From positions 1-14,974 of the forward strand of contig CAADVE010000054.1 in the NCBI GenBank assembly GCA_900752425.1: 14,974 nucleotides of DNA. The letters are read 5' to 3'. The notes below the pieces were generated by a model, which was not told where the DNA came from, did no database searches, and was given only the letters and a program-made list of their open reading frames with translations. Made by a program: the position numbers and the translations under genes. Origin of the DNA: an uncultured Collinsella sp. (GTDB lineage: Bacteria; Actinomycetota; Coriobacteriia; Coriobacteriales; Coriobacteriaceae). The stretch's first letter is position 1. Every line of letters starts with the position of its first letter. Below, piece by piece: positions 5,515 to 13,653 of this stretch.

Positions 5515-6945
5515 CTACTCGCCAAAGAACTCGTTGATCTTCTGCTCGTCGACGCCAAAGAACCACGTCAGGACAAAGCCGGCGGCATAGGCAAGCAGCA
5601 TAGCGGCAACGTAGCCGAGCTGCTGGCCAGGAACAACGATCAGCAGGCCAAACAGACCGGAAACGCCCTGAGAAACCGTGCCGATGTGAAGCAGCGCCGC
5701 GAGCGCGCCGCCAAATCCGGCACCCAGGCAGGCCGTCACAAACGGACGAACGAGCGGCAGCGTAACAGCATACATCAGAGGCTCGCCCACACCCAGGATT
5801 CCAACGGGAATGGACTCTGCGACGTACTTCTTGAGCTTGGCGTTCTTGGTCTTAAAGTACAGCGCCAAACCGGCACCGACCTGGCCGCCGCCAGCCATCA
5901 TAAGGATGGGAAGCAGGTAATTGATACCCTTGGTAGCGCCGTCGGGATCGTTGAGCATAGCGTGGATCGGCGTGAGCGCTTGATGCAGGCCGACGGACAC
6001 CAGCGGCAAGAAGCCTGCCGACAGGATATAGCCGCCCAGGACGCCCAGCTTCTCGAAGATAAAGGTCAAAACGCTAAAGATGGCAGTCGTCAGCCATGCG
6101 CCAACCGGCTGGATGACGAGCATCAGAGCAAAGGCGCCGATGATGAGCACCAGCAGCGGGGACAAAAACGTGTCGAGTGCGTTGGGCATAACCTTGCGAA
6201 TCTGACGCTCCATCCAGGCAAAAAATGCGCCAGCGATGAGAGCCGCGATCATGCCGCCCGCTGCGGGGTTGTACTGCGCACTGGTGAGCGGCAGCAGAAT
6301 GGCAGTGGCAGGATCAGCCGCGCCAGGCGCAAGCAGGGGCATGGCACTGTTGGCGATACACATCATGCCGGCGATGCCGCCCAGCGCAGCGGAGCCACCA
6401 AACTCACGTGCCGCGTTATAGCCCACCAAGATGGGCAGATAGGCAAACAGGGCCCAGCCCATGGAACGAATGCCCTGGTACCACCACTCGCCTGCAAGCG
6501 CGCCTGCCGTCGAGACGTTAATGACGTTGCAGATACCGTTGATGAGGCCAGCCGCAATGATGCCGGGAAGCAGGGCGACGAAGACATTGGAAATCTTCTT
6601 GAGGAAGGCCTGAACCGGCTTAGACTCGTACTTGGCCTTCTGCGCGGCCTTGTTTGTGGCCGCAGCGTCAACCACGCTCTCGTCAGCAACGCCTTTCGCA
6701 AGGCCGGTGAGCTTGGAGAACTCCTCGAGCACCTTATTCACCTTGCCCGGACCCAGCACGATCTGCATCGTGTCATCCTCAACCAGGCCCATCACGCCGT
6801 CGAGCGCCTTAATGCCCTCCGTGTCGACGTTGCCCGTGTCTTTGACGGTCACGCGCAGGCGCGTCATGCACGCCGCGTTTGCGAGCACGTTGTCTTTACC
6901 GCCCAAAAGGTCCAGCAGCTTTTGAGCCAGCTCTTTGTTCGTCAT
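5515..6945 (-). CDS. murP: PTS enzyme IIBC, N-acetylmuramic acid specific (MurP)
   Basis: A 476-residue membrane permease of the glucose-superfamily PTS, close in length to E. coli MurP. Residues 1-~85 are the EIIB domain with the phosphorylated Cys26 in NAACMTRLRV. A linker follows, and from ~115 an EIIC domain with about ten hydrophobic segments includes GIIAAGLINGICNV, the HQALTPIHAML region and the sugar-binding ILGVGEPLMYAVTLP loop typical of MurP. There is no EIIA domain, so phosphate must come from a separate glucose-type EIIA encoded elsewhere. It imports MurNAc or MurNAc-GlcNAc as the 6-phosphate. ATG 6945 is preceded by AAGGAGGAG. The gene lies 57 bp behind murQ. Sugar specificity is inferred mainly from the murQ/mupG neighbours. 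Confidence 0.9.
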   Translation of the reverse strand: MTNKELAQKLLDLLGGKDNVLANAACMTRLRVTVKDTGNVDTEGIKALDGVMGLVEDDTMQIVLGPGKVNKVLEEFSKLTGLAKGVADESVVDAAATNKAAQKAKYESKPVQAFLKKISNVFVALLPGIIAAGLINGICNVINVSTAGALAGEWWYQGIRSMGWALFAYLPILVGYNAAREFGGSAALGGIAGMMCIANSAMPLLAPGAADPATAILLPLTSAQYNPAAGGMIAALIAGAFFAWMERQIRKVMPNALDTFLSPLLVLIIGAFALMLVIQPVGAWLTTAIFSVLTFIFEKLGVLGGYILSAGFLPLVSVGLHQALTPIHAMLNDPDGATKGINYLLPILMMAGGGQVGAGLALYFKTKNAKLKKYVAESIPVGILGVGEPLMYAVTLPLVRPFVTACLGAGFGGALAALLHIGTVSQGVSGLFGLLIVVPGQQLGYVAAMLLAYAAGFVLTWFFGVDEQKINEFFGE

Positions 6946-7002
6946 AACTCCTCCTTGTATTGGGTATCTCGTCTAGATGTCATATCAGCTCACGCCGCGC
7001 AC

Positions 7003-7926
<924 letters not shown>

Positions 7927-7936
7927 TTCATTCACC

Positions 7937-8788
7937 TCATCTTTCCTGTTTCTCGATGTAGTTTTGCTTAATGACATGCGTCGCCCGTTCGTAGTCGCTG
8001 GCAACGTAAGCAGCGTAAAGGGCATCGACAACCATAAGCTGGGCCATACGCGAAGCCATGGCACCGCTGCGGACCAAGGGTTCACTCGCAGCGACGCCGA
8101 GCACGGCATCGGCCATGGTGGCAAGCTTGGATGATCCATCTACTTTGGTAACGGCCACAACGGGACAGTTGTGACGTTGAGCCTCGGCGGTGCAGTCCAG
8201 CACCTCTTGCGTCAAGCCCGAGTAGCTAAAGGCGATTGCCATATCGCCCTCATGCATGTTCTTGGCACATAAGAGCTGATCATGCCAGTCGTCGTACAGA
8301 TGGCACTCTTTGTCGACACGCATGAGCTTTTGCGCCAGGTCGTGCGCGACCAAACGAGAGGCACCAATACCGAACAGATTGACCGCGCGTGCCCGCTTAA
8401 GACGGGCCGCGCATCGCTCCAAGACGGTGTAATCGAGCGTTCGCGCCGTCGCCTCGATCGTGCGCACGTTGCTTTTCATCACCTTCCCCACGATACGTTC
8501 GACGCTGTCATCCATGGAGATGTCCTCGAGGGCTACGTCTTTCTTGTCACCTAAGAGCGCCAGCTCGGCAATCAGTTCGCGCTGGAACTCCTTGTAGCCC
8601 GCAAAACCCAAACGTTTGCAAAAGCGCAAAATGCTCGAGGGCGAGGAGAACGTGACATCGGCAAGACCGCGGACGGACAGCCCGACCACCTCGTGCGGAT
8701 GAGCGCTTACATATGCGATGACATTGCGTTCCGCCGGGCTCGCGCTGAGCTCACGCTCGCGAAGCCGCAAAAGCAATCCGTTTGCCAT
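7937..8788 (-). CDS. murR: RpiR/MurR-family transcriptional regulator
   Basis: A 283-residue cytoplasmic regulator with an N-terminal RpiR helix-turn-helix (about 1-77, recognition part GLADVTFSSPSSILRFCKRL at 41-60) and a C-terminal SIS sugar-phosphate-binding domain (about 125-265, with NLFGIGASRLVAHDLAQKL and FSYSGLTQEVLDC). The segment RSGAMASRMAQLMVVDALY (240-258) is typical of RpiR proteins. The length equals that of E. coli MurR. I chose ATG 8788 because GGAGGT sits seven bases upstream; an in-frame GTG at 8797 overlaps that ribosome site. As first gene of the murR-murQ-murP-mupG unit it probably controls its own operon in response to MurNAc-6P; ligand and sign of regulation are inferred from the family. 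Confidence 0.9.
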   Translation of the reverse strand: MANGLLLRLRERELSASPAERNVIAYVSAHPHEVVGLSVRGLADVTFSSPSSILRFCKRLGFAGYKEFQRELIAELALLGDKKDVALEDISMDDSVERIVGKVMKSNVRTIEATARTLDYTVLERCAARLKRARAVNLFGIGASRLVAHDLAQKLMRVDKECHLYDDWHDQLLCAKNMHEGDMAIAFSYSGLTQEVLDCTAEAQRHNCPVVAVTKVDGSSKLATMADAVLGVAASEPLVRSGAMASRMAQLMVVDALYAAYVASDYERATHVIKQNYIEKQER

Positions 8789-8822
8789 CTCAAACACCTC
8801 CGTTGAGAAGAATTAAAGACCA

Positions 8823-8835
8823 ACGAACGATTCGT
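8823..8835. promoter_or_regulatory. Candidate operator upstream of murR
   Basis: ACGAA-N3-TTCGT is a short perfect inverted repeat 35 bp before the murR start. A second one, TACCG...CGGTA, lies just upstream (about 8836-8862). A possible -10 (TTTAAT on the minus strand, just downstream of the operator) has no good -35 at the right distance. Autoregulation by MurR is plausible but not shown by sequence. Confidence 0.3.
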
Positions 8836-8883
8836 ACCGGATACAAACAGCTTTTGCGGTACATTGTGCCGCATCGTGGCGCA

Positions 8884-8912
8884 CAAAGGGCGAGCGTTCT
8901 ACCGCTCGCCCC
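8884..8912 (-). terminator. Terminator behind the VanZ-like gene
   Basis: A 9-bp perfect stem GGGCGAGCG/CGCTCGCCC (8888-8896 and 8904-8912) with a seven-base loop is followed on the minus strand by TTTGTG. The T-tail is short. It lies 80 bp after the VanZ-like stop and about 95 bp before murR, so it separates the two units. Confidence 0.6.
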
Positions 8913-8992
8913 TCAAATCCGACCGCTCGGAAATACGCGCGACACAAAATAATTCAACAAGGTCGCATTATCAGAAACGGGTTTGTTACCGG

Positions 8993-9574
8993 CTAGCGCC
9001 TCGCATGGGCGCCGATCGGCCGAGTCGCATGGCGCACCAACGCCGCCGTCAGCAATACCAACAGCATGGCGATGACATAGCCCGCAGCATCGAATCCTAA
9101 ATCGATAACGTCGAAATGCCTGCCGGGAACAAAGATCTTATGTACCTGATCGCCAACGGAGCAGGCGGCGCAAAAGAGCAATACGGGCACGCAACGGGAG
9201 CATACGCTCCACGGACGCCTGGAAAAGCAAACCACGACCACCGAGGCGAACAATCCGACGAAGAAAAACTCTACGGTATGGGCAACGCGACGGACGTTCG
9301 TGCCCACCCACATGCGAATGGAAGCAAGTCGGCCAGACCGGACATTCGAGGCAGCCGAATCGGTGCCCCCGGTCATTCCGTTCTCCGCCTGAGCTTCACC
9401 CGTGGCATCGACAGCCTGAACGCCCGTAGCCTGACCCTCCACCACACGCGCGGTGGACTCGCTCAGCAACGACGTCTCCACCGCATTTTGCTCCGTCAGC
9501 ACCCAGATGCCCGCCAGCGTTGCAGCGAACAGAACGATCGCGGTCCATCCGATTATTTGTTTTACGCGCGCCAA
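8993..9574 (-). CDS. VanZ-like family membrane protein
   Basis: A 193-residue membrane protein. Residues ~8-26 form a first hydrophobic helix. Residues ~28-85 are a polar, probably extracytoplasmic, low-complexity loop rich in Ala, Gly, Glu and Ser. Residues ~93-185 form the VanZ-like domain, with RRVAHTVEFF (95-104), a hydrophobic hairpin, and the diagnostic DQVHKIFVPGRHFDVIDLGFDAAG (142-165). VanZ homologues give low-level teicoplanin resistance in enterococci, but most genomic copies are uncharacterised, so resistance should not be assumed. The start is TTG 9574, supported by AAGGAGG seven bases upstream; no nearby ATG fits. The extended loop before the domain is longer than in many VanZ-like proteins. 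The gene follows the serine recombinase by 104 bp and could share its transcript. Confidence 0.8.
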   Translation of the reverse strand: MARVKQIIGWTAIVLFAATLAGIWVLTEQNAVETSLLSESTARVVEGQATGVQAVDATGEAQAENGMTGGTDSAASNVRSGRLASIRMWVGTNVRRVAHTVEFFFVGLFASVVVVCFSRRPWSVCSRCVPVLLFCAACSVGDQVHKIFVPGRHFDVIDLGFDAAGYVIAMLLVLLTAALVRHATRPIGAHARR

Positions 9575-9678
9575 GGGTCAACCTCCTTTTTTGAATATCA
9601 GCGAGTGTAGCCCCAAATGGCATCGTCACCGTATCAAAATTTGAATCGCAACAGGAAGCGACAAAGCGACGCAAAACC

Positions 9679-10284
9679 CTACCCCGCCTCGCGCATCCAG
9701 CGATCGAACGTCCCCACGCACACGCCCAGGCACTTTGCTGCCTGGCTGCGGGTAATATCGCCCGCCTCATAGCTATCGCGCACCAGCTCAAACTGAGGAG
9801 GGCATGGCTTGCGAGGTCGACCGAAACGGACCCCTCGCGCCCGCGCCGCTGCAATTCCCTCCGCTTGGCGCCGATGGATATTCTCGCGCTCCACCTGCGC
9901 CACGTAGCTCAGCAGTTGCAGCACAATATCGGCAATCAGGACGTTGGTCACATCCGGCGCGCCGCTGGCCCTGGCGCGCGTGTCAAGCAATGGCATGTCC
10001 AACACCACAATGGCAACCCCGAGCTCCTTGGTAATGCGTCGCCATTCCTCAAGAATCTCGGAGTAATTACGGCCAAGTCGGTCGATAGAAAGCACCACCA
10101 GCACGTCCCCGTCTCCCAGGACGTGCAGTAGCTCGCGATAACGCGGTCGATCGAAGTCCTTGCCGCTCGCATGGTCGGCATAAATATTCGCCGAGCCCAC
10201 GCCATAGGCGCCCAGCGCATCCAGCTGCCGATTAAGGTTCTGATCGCGCGAACTCACCCGCGCATAACCGTACACCGTCGCCAT
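9679..10284 (-). CDS. Serine recombinase (resolvase/invertase family)
   Basis: A 201-residue small serine recombinase. The catalytic domain (1-~130) has the nucleophile Ser11 in YGYARVSSRDQ, the conserved Arg9, GKDFDRPRYREL (41-52) and the IDRLGRN motif (67-73) with its active-site arginines. The long E helix includes VERENIHRRQAEGI, followed by GVRFGRPRK and a C-terminal helix-turn-helix (about 171-199, TRSQAAKCLGVCVGTFDRWM). All catalytic parts appear intact. ATG 10284 is chosen because the family begins at MATVYGYARVS; a TTG ten codons earlier has no ribosome site and would sit inside an inverted repeat. There is no transposase, integrase or plasmid gene nearby, so it is an orphan. The repeats just upstream at 10303-10346 may be its site of action. 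Confidence 0.9.
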   Translation of the reverse strand: MATVYGYARVSSRDQNLNRQLDALGAYGVGSANIYADHASGKDFDRPRYRELLHVLGDGDVLVVLSIDRLGRNYSEILEEWRRITKELGVAIVVLDMPLLDTRARASGAPDVTNVLIADIVLQLLSYVAQVERENIHRRQAEGIAAARARGVRFGRPRKPCPPQFELVRDSYEAGDITRSQAAKCLGVCVGTFDRWMREAG

Positions 10285-10302
10285 CTCATCCCCGCTTTCT
10301 TG

Positions 10303-10346
10303 TAAACCTGCCAAAAAGGGACAGGTTTATTTTGGTAGGTTTTACC
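10303..10346. repeat. Cluster of AAACCTGCC-like repeats upstream of the serine recombinase
   Basis: TAAACCTG (10303-10310) is the exact inverse of CAGGTTTA (10322-10329) around an AT-rich centre. A third, diverged copy, GTAGGTTTTA (10335-10344), follows in direct orientation 14 bp further on, and GGTA/TACC closes it as a small inverted repeat. The cluster begins 18 bp upstream of the recombinase start. It could be a recombination site, an operator or both; as a terminator it lacks a T-run in the direction of the upstream rnr gene. Confidence 0.55.
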
Positions 10347-10411
10347 TCTCAAATAGCAGGTAAGCGGGCGGCCGAGCAGACGGCAAGGTAGCCACGATTC
10401 AAATGCGAAGG

Positions 10412-10429
10412 GCGGTCCCGAAAGGCCGC
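10412..10429 (-). terminator. Weak candidate terminator behind rnr
   Basis: GCGGTCC and GGCCGC (10412-10418, 10424-10429) form a six-pair stem with one bulged base, 32 bp after the rnr stop. The sequence after it on the minus strand has no clean T-run, so termination here is uncertain. Confidence 0.3.
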
Positions 10430-10461
10430 TCTCCGCTCCCCCACCATGAGTCGGGATTTGG

Positions 10462-12597
10462 CTAATGGATAAGCTTAAAGTCCAAGTGCCCACGCGTGGT
10501 ATTGACGCGCGAGACCTCGATAATCACGCGCTGCCCCAGCTCGTAACGGGTGCCCGTGTCGGCACCTGTGAGCGTGAGCGCGTCCTCGTCGAACTCGAAC
10601 CACTCGTTGCCCAGACTCTTGATCGAAACCAAGCCTTCGACCTGCGTTAGGTCCAAGCGCACAAAAAGGCCCATGCTGCTAACCCACGAGACGGTTCCGG
10701 CATAGCGCTCGCCCAGACGGTCCTCATAGTACTGGGCAATCTTGATCTTTTGCGTCGCATGGCTGGCGGCATCTGCCGCGCGCTCGGCATCGCTGCATGC
10801 GCGGCAGATCTGCGGCAGAATGCGTGGCAGGGACTCGCGACCTTTACCGATGAGCCGGGGCGTGCGCACCAAGGCGTCCTTACCGCTCAGCCGCTCGTAG
10901 GCCAGCTGCAGCTTGAGTACGCGATGCACCACCAGGTCGGGATAGCGGCGAATGGGACTCGTGAAGTGGCAATAGCACGGCGCGGCAAGCGCAAAGTGGC
11001 CCTCGTTGCGTGGCTTGTACAGCGCGCGCTGCATACTGCGCAAGAGCAACGTGTTGACGAGCGGAGCGTTAGCCGTGCCGGCCGCGGCGTCAACCGCAGC
11101 CTGCAGCTCATCGGGACTTCCCAGGGCAATACCAGCCGCACGGCGGTCATCGATGATGCCCAGCTGCGCCAGCGCCACGGCGGCACCGTGCAGGCTGTCG
11201 GGGCTGGGATCGTCGTGCACGCGATAGCAAGCCTCAATGTCGCGGTCAGCCAGCCACTCGGCCACGCACTCGTTGGCGAGCAGCATGGCCTCCTCGATCA
11301 GCGACGTGGCGCACGAGCGCTCGCGAGCCACGATCTGCACGGGCACACCGTCCTCGTCCAAGAGCGCGCGGATCTCGGCCGTATCAAAGTCGACCGAACC
11401 GCGTGCGCGACGAATGCGGCGGCGGAGCTCCGCAAGCTCGTTGGCGGCAACCAAAAAATCACCCAGGTCGACGTTATAGCCGAGGGCTGCCTCCTCGCAT
11501 GTAAGCCCACGCTCAAGCGCCTCCTCGCGCGAGGCCTCGGCAGCCGCAACATCCTCGGCGGCACCCTCCAGCACCGAGTACTCCACCGCGCCAGCACGCA
11601 CCAGCAGCGCCTCGGCGCCATCATAGTCCATGCGCACGCGCGAGCGAATCACGCTGGGATAAGGGTCGTACTGGCGCACGCGGCCCTGCGCGTCGAGCTC
11701 AATGTCGACGGTAAACGCCAAGCGGTCCTCGTCGGGACGAAGCGAGCACAGGTCATTAGACAGGCGCTCGGGCAACATGGGGAGTACACGATCGGCAAGA
11801 TACCCCGACGTCGTGCGGTGACGAGCCTCAAGATCGATATGCCCGTCCCACGCCACATAGTGCGAGACGTCGGCGATATGCACACCCAGCTTGTAGCCAC
11901 CCTCGGGCGTGCGCTCCAGCGAAATGGCGTCGTCAAAGTCGCGCGCGTCGACTGGGTCGATCGTGATGACAAAGCGGTCGCGCAGATCGCGGCGGAGCGG
12001 GTCCTTAAGTGCCGCGGACACATCGAGCGAAAGCCCCTCGGCCTCGTCCAGCGCAGCCTCAGGATAGCTATCGGTATAGCCGTAACGCGCCATCACATAT
12101 TGAACGCCCAAATCGGGCGCGTCATCTCCGCCAATGCGGCGTTCGATCGTCACGGTGCCCGATTCCAGGCGCGTCGGGTAGGTCAAAATGCGCGCGACAA
12201 CGGCATCACCCGGGTGGACGCCCAGACGATCCGCCGAGGTATCCTCGGGCAGAATGAAGAAGTCGGCCTTCAGACGCGAATCGAGCGGCTCGATCACACC
12301 GAGCGGACCGGCGGTCTGGTACGTACCCACCACGCTTATGGCTGCGCGCTCAACCACGCCTTCGATCACGGCGCGCCGCTCACCGTGCGGGCTGTTCTTA
12401 ATGCTCACGGCAACGGTATCGCCATCCATAATCTCGCGCTTGCCACGGCCCATGACCTTGTAGTCGCCATTCTCGGTTATGACATAGGCACTGTGCTCAT
12501 GGAGCTGCACGCGCCCGGTCAGGCTCGGACGGCGTTCGCTGCGCACCGGCCCGCGCTTATTGCGAGCTCCACGCTTATGCTTGTTATTGCGCCCCAT
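10462..12597 (-). CDS. rnr: Ribonuclease R (RNB-family 3'-5' exoribonuclease)
   Basis: A 711-residue processive 3'-5' exoribonuclease that degrades structured RNA and mRNA released by trans-translation. Order of domains: a basic N-terminal tail (1-~25), cold-shock/OB domains (~26-170), the RNB catalytic domain (~200-545) and a C-terminal S1 domain (~629-709). The Mg-binding cluster is IDPVDARDFDDAISL (213-227: Asp214, Asp220, Asp222, Asp223). HFTSPIRRYPDLVVHRVL (544-561) is the second hallmark. Compared with familiar RNase R proteins there is an Ala/Glu-rich expansion at about 340-375, and the Lys-rich tail after S1 is missing: the chain ends at DFKLIH. ATG 12597 follows GGAGG. It is separated from ftsX by a terminator. 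A role with SmpB is known for the family; here smpB is about 8.6 kb away. Confidence 0.95.
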   Translation of the reverse strand: MGRNNKHKRGARNKRGPVRSERRPSLTGRVQLHEHSAYVITENGDYKVMGRGKREIMDGDTVAVSIKNSPHGERRAVIEGVVERAAISVVGTYQTAGPLGVIEPLDSRLKADFFILPEDTSADRLGVHPGDAVVARILTYPTRLESGTVTIERRIGGDDAPDLGVQYVMARYGYTDSYPEAALDEAEGLSLDVSAALKDPLRRDLRDRFVITIDPVDARDFDDAISLERTPEGGYKLGVHIADVSHYVAWDGHIDLEARHRTTSGYLADRVLPMLPERLSNDLCSLRPDEDRLAFTVDIELDAQGRVRQYDPYPSVIRSRVRMDYDGAEALLVRAGAVEYSVLEGAAEDVAAAEASREEALERGLTCEEAALGYNVDLGDFLVAANELAELRRRIRRARGSVDFDTAEIRALLDEDGVPVQIVARERSCATSLIEEAMLLANECVAEWLADRDIEACYRVHDDPSPDSLHGAAVALAQLGIIDDRRAAGIALGSPDELQAAVDAAAGTANAPLVNTLLLRSMQRALYKPRNEGHFALAAPCYCHFTSPIRRYPDLVVHRVLKLQLAYERLSGKDALVRTPRLIGKGRESLPRILPQICRACSDAERAADAASHATQKIKIAQYYEDRLGERYAGTVSWVSSMGLFVRLDLTQVEGLVSIKSLGNEWFEFDEDALTLTGADTGTRYELGQRVIIEVSRVNTTRGHLDFKLIH

Positions 12598-12674
12598 GGC
12601 GCCTCCTAACTATCGATTGCGAACTCCAAAGAGTCTACCCAAATGATTCGCTTTCCTGCCGTCCCCTAGGAATC

Positions 12675-12708
12675 AAAAAACGGGCCGCCCCATAAGAGAC
12701 GACCCGTT
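12675..12708 (-). terminator. Terminator of the ftsEX operon
   Basis: AACGGG (12679-12684) pairs with CCCGTT (12703-12708), extended inward by CG/CG across a mismatch. On the minus strand a run of T follows. It lies 24 bp after the ftsX stop, upstream of rnr. Confidence 0.85.
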
Positions 12709-12732
12709 GGAAGGGATGAATTCCAGGCATGC

Positions 12733-13653
12733 CTACACGCGCAGGTAGCGGCGCATGGCTATGGCAGAACCAAAGAGACCGATAATCACGCCGACCAGAA
12801 TCAGCGCAGCATAGGTCACCAGGTAATACTGCATCGGCAGGGCAAACGACATCCAGCCGATACTCTCCTGCAGACGCGGAATCATCAAATTGCGCAGCAG
12901 CTCCAGAACGCCGATGGAAAGCAGCGAGCCCAAAATGGCCTGCAGCACGCCCTCGGTGATAAACGGGCCGCGAATGAAGCCGTTGCTGGCGCCGACCAGA
13001 CGCATAATCGCAATCTCACGACGACGCGCCGTGATGGACAGGCGAATCGTGTTGTTGATGAAGATGAATGCGATAAAGGTCAGAAGGCCAACGAGCACCA
13101 CGGCGGCGATGCGGATGTAGTTGGTCACCTGGAACAGGCGGCTCACTTCCTCCTGGCCGTACAGCACGCTCGCGTTGACGTCGCCGTCATCCGCGATCTT
13201 CTGGAAATCGGCATCCTTCTTGAGCTTCTCTGCCGTGCTCTCGACCTTGGACGGATCGTCCATCTCAATAGCGAAGGAAGCCGGCAGCGGGTTCTGGCCA
13301 TCGAGCGCGCTCATGGTGGCGTCGGCGTTGCCCGACATCTTGCTCGTATACTCGGCCAGCGCGTCGTCCTTGTCCTTATAGGTCACGGACTTGACGTTAT
13401 TCCACGTCTTAAGCTCGGCCTCAAAAGCCTGAACATCGGCCTGATCAGCGTCATCACTAATGAACGCGTTGATGACAACCTGATCCTCGACGGTGCCGAT
13501 CACGGAGTTCAGCATCGCGGAGCCCATGATGAACAGGCCGATGATAAACAGCGAAAGGAAGATCGTGATGACGGCGCCGAGCGAGGTAGTCCAGTTACGG
13601 AAGAAGTGGCTGATTGCCTCTTTGAAGGAGTAGCCCACGTTAGTTGGTGCCAT
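12733..13653 (-). CDS. ftsX: Cell division protein FtsX
   Basis: A 306-residue permease-like subunit of the FtsEX complex, with four transmembrane segments: ~22-48, ~177-200, ~228-252 and ~278-300. Between the first and second lies the extracellular domain (~50-170), which in other bacteria contacts peptidoglycan hydrolases or their activators. Family marks are the N-terminal YSFKEAISHFFRNWTTSLGA, NNTIRLSITARRREIAIMRLVGASNGFIRGPF (200-231, a cytoplasmic coupling loop) and the terminal IAMRRYLRV. ATG 13653 overlaps the end of ftsE by 14 bp, so translation is coupled. The length is normal. Which hydrolase it activates is not shown here. Confidence 0.95.
   Translation of the reverse strand: MAPTNVGYSFKEAISHFFRNWTTSLGAVITIFLSLFIIGLFIMGSAMLNSVIGTVEDQVVINAFISDDADQADVQAFEAELKTWNNVKSVTYKDKDDALAEYTSKMSGNADATMSALDGQNPLPASFAIEMDDPSKVESTAEKLKKDADFQKIADDGDVNASVLYGQEEVSRLFQVTNYIRIAAVVLVGLLTFIAFIFINNTIRLSITARRREIAIMRLVGASNGFIRGPFITEGVLQAILGSLLSIGVLELLRNLMIPRLQESIGWMSFALPMQYYLVTYAALILVGVIIGLFGSAIAMRRYLRV

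Noticed and set aside
8993..10346. Genomic island or transposon carrying the recombinase and VanZ-like gene
   Set aside because: No terminal inverted repeats, target duplications, integrase or cargo genes were seen around the pair.
10750..12609. A 619-codon plus-strand open frame opposite rnr
   Set aside because: It is a mirror of the RNase R gene in GC-rich DNA; the product has no recognisable domain and rnr is unambiguous.
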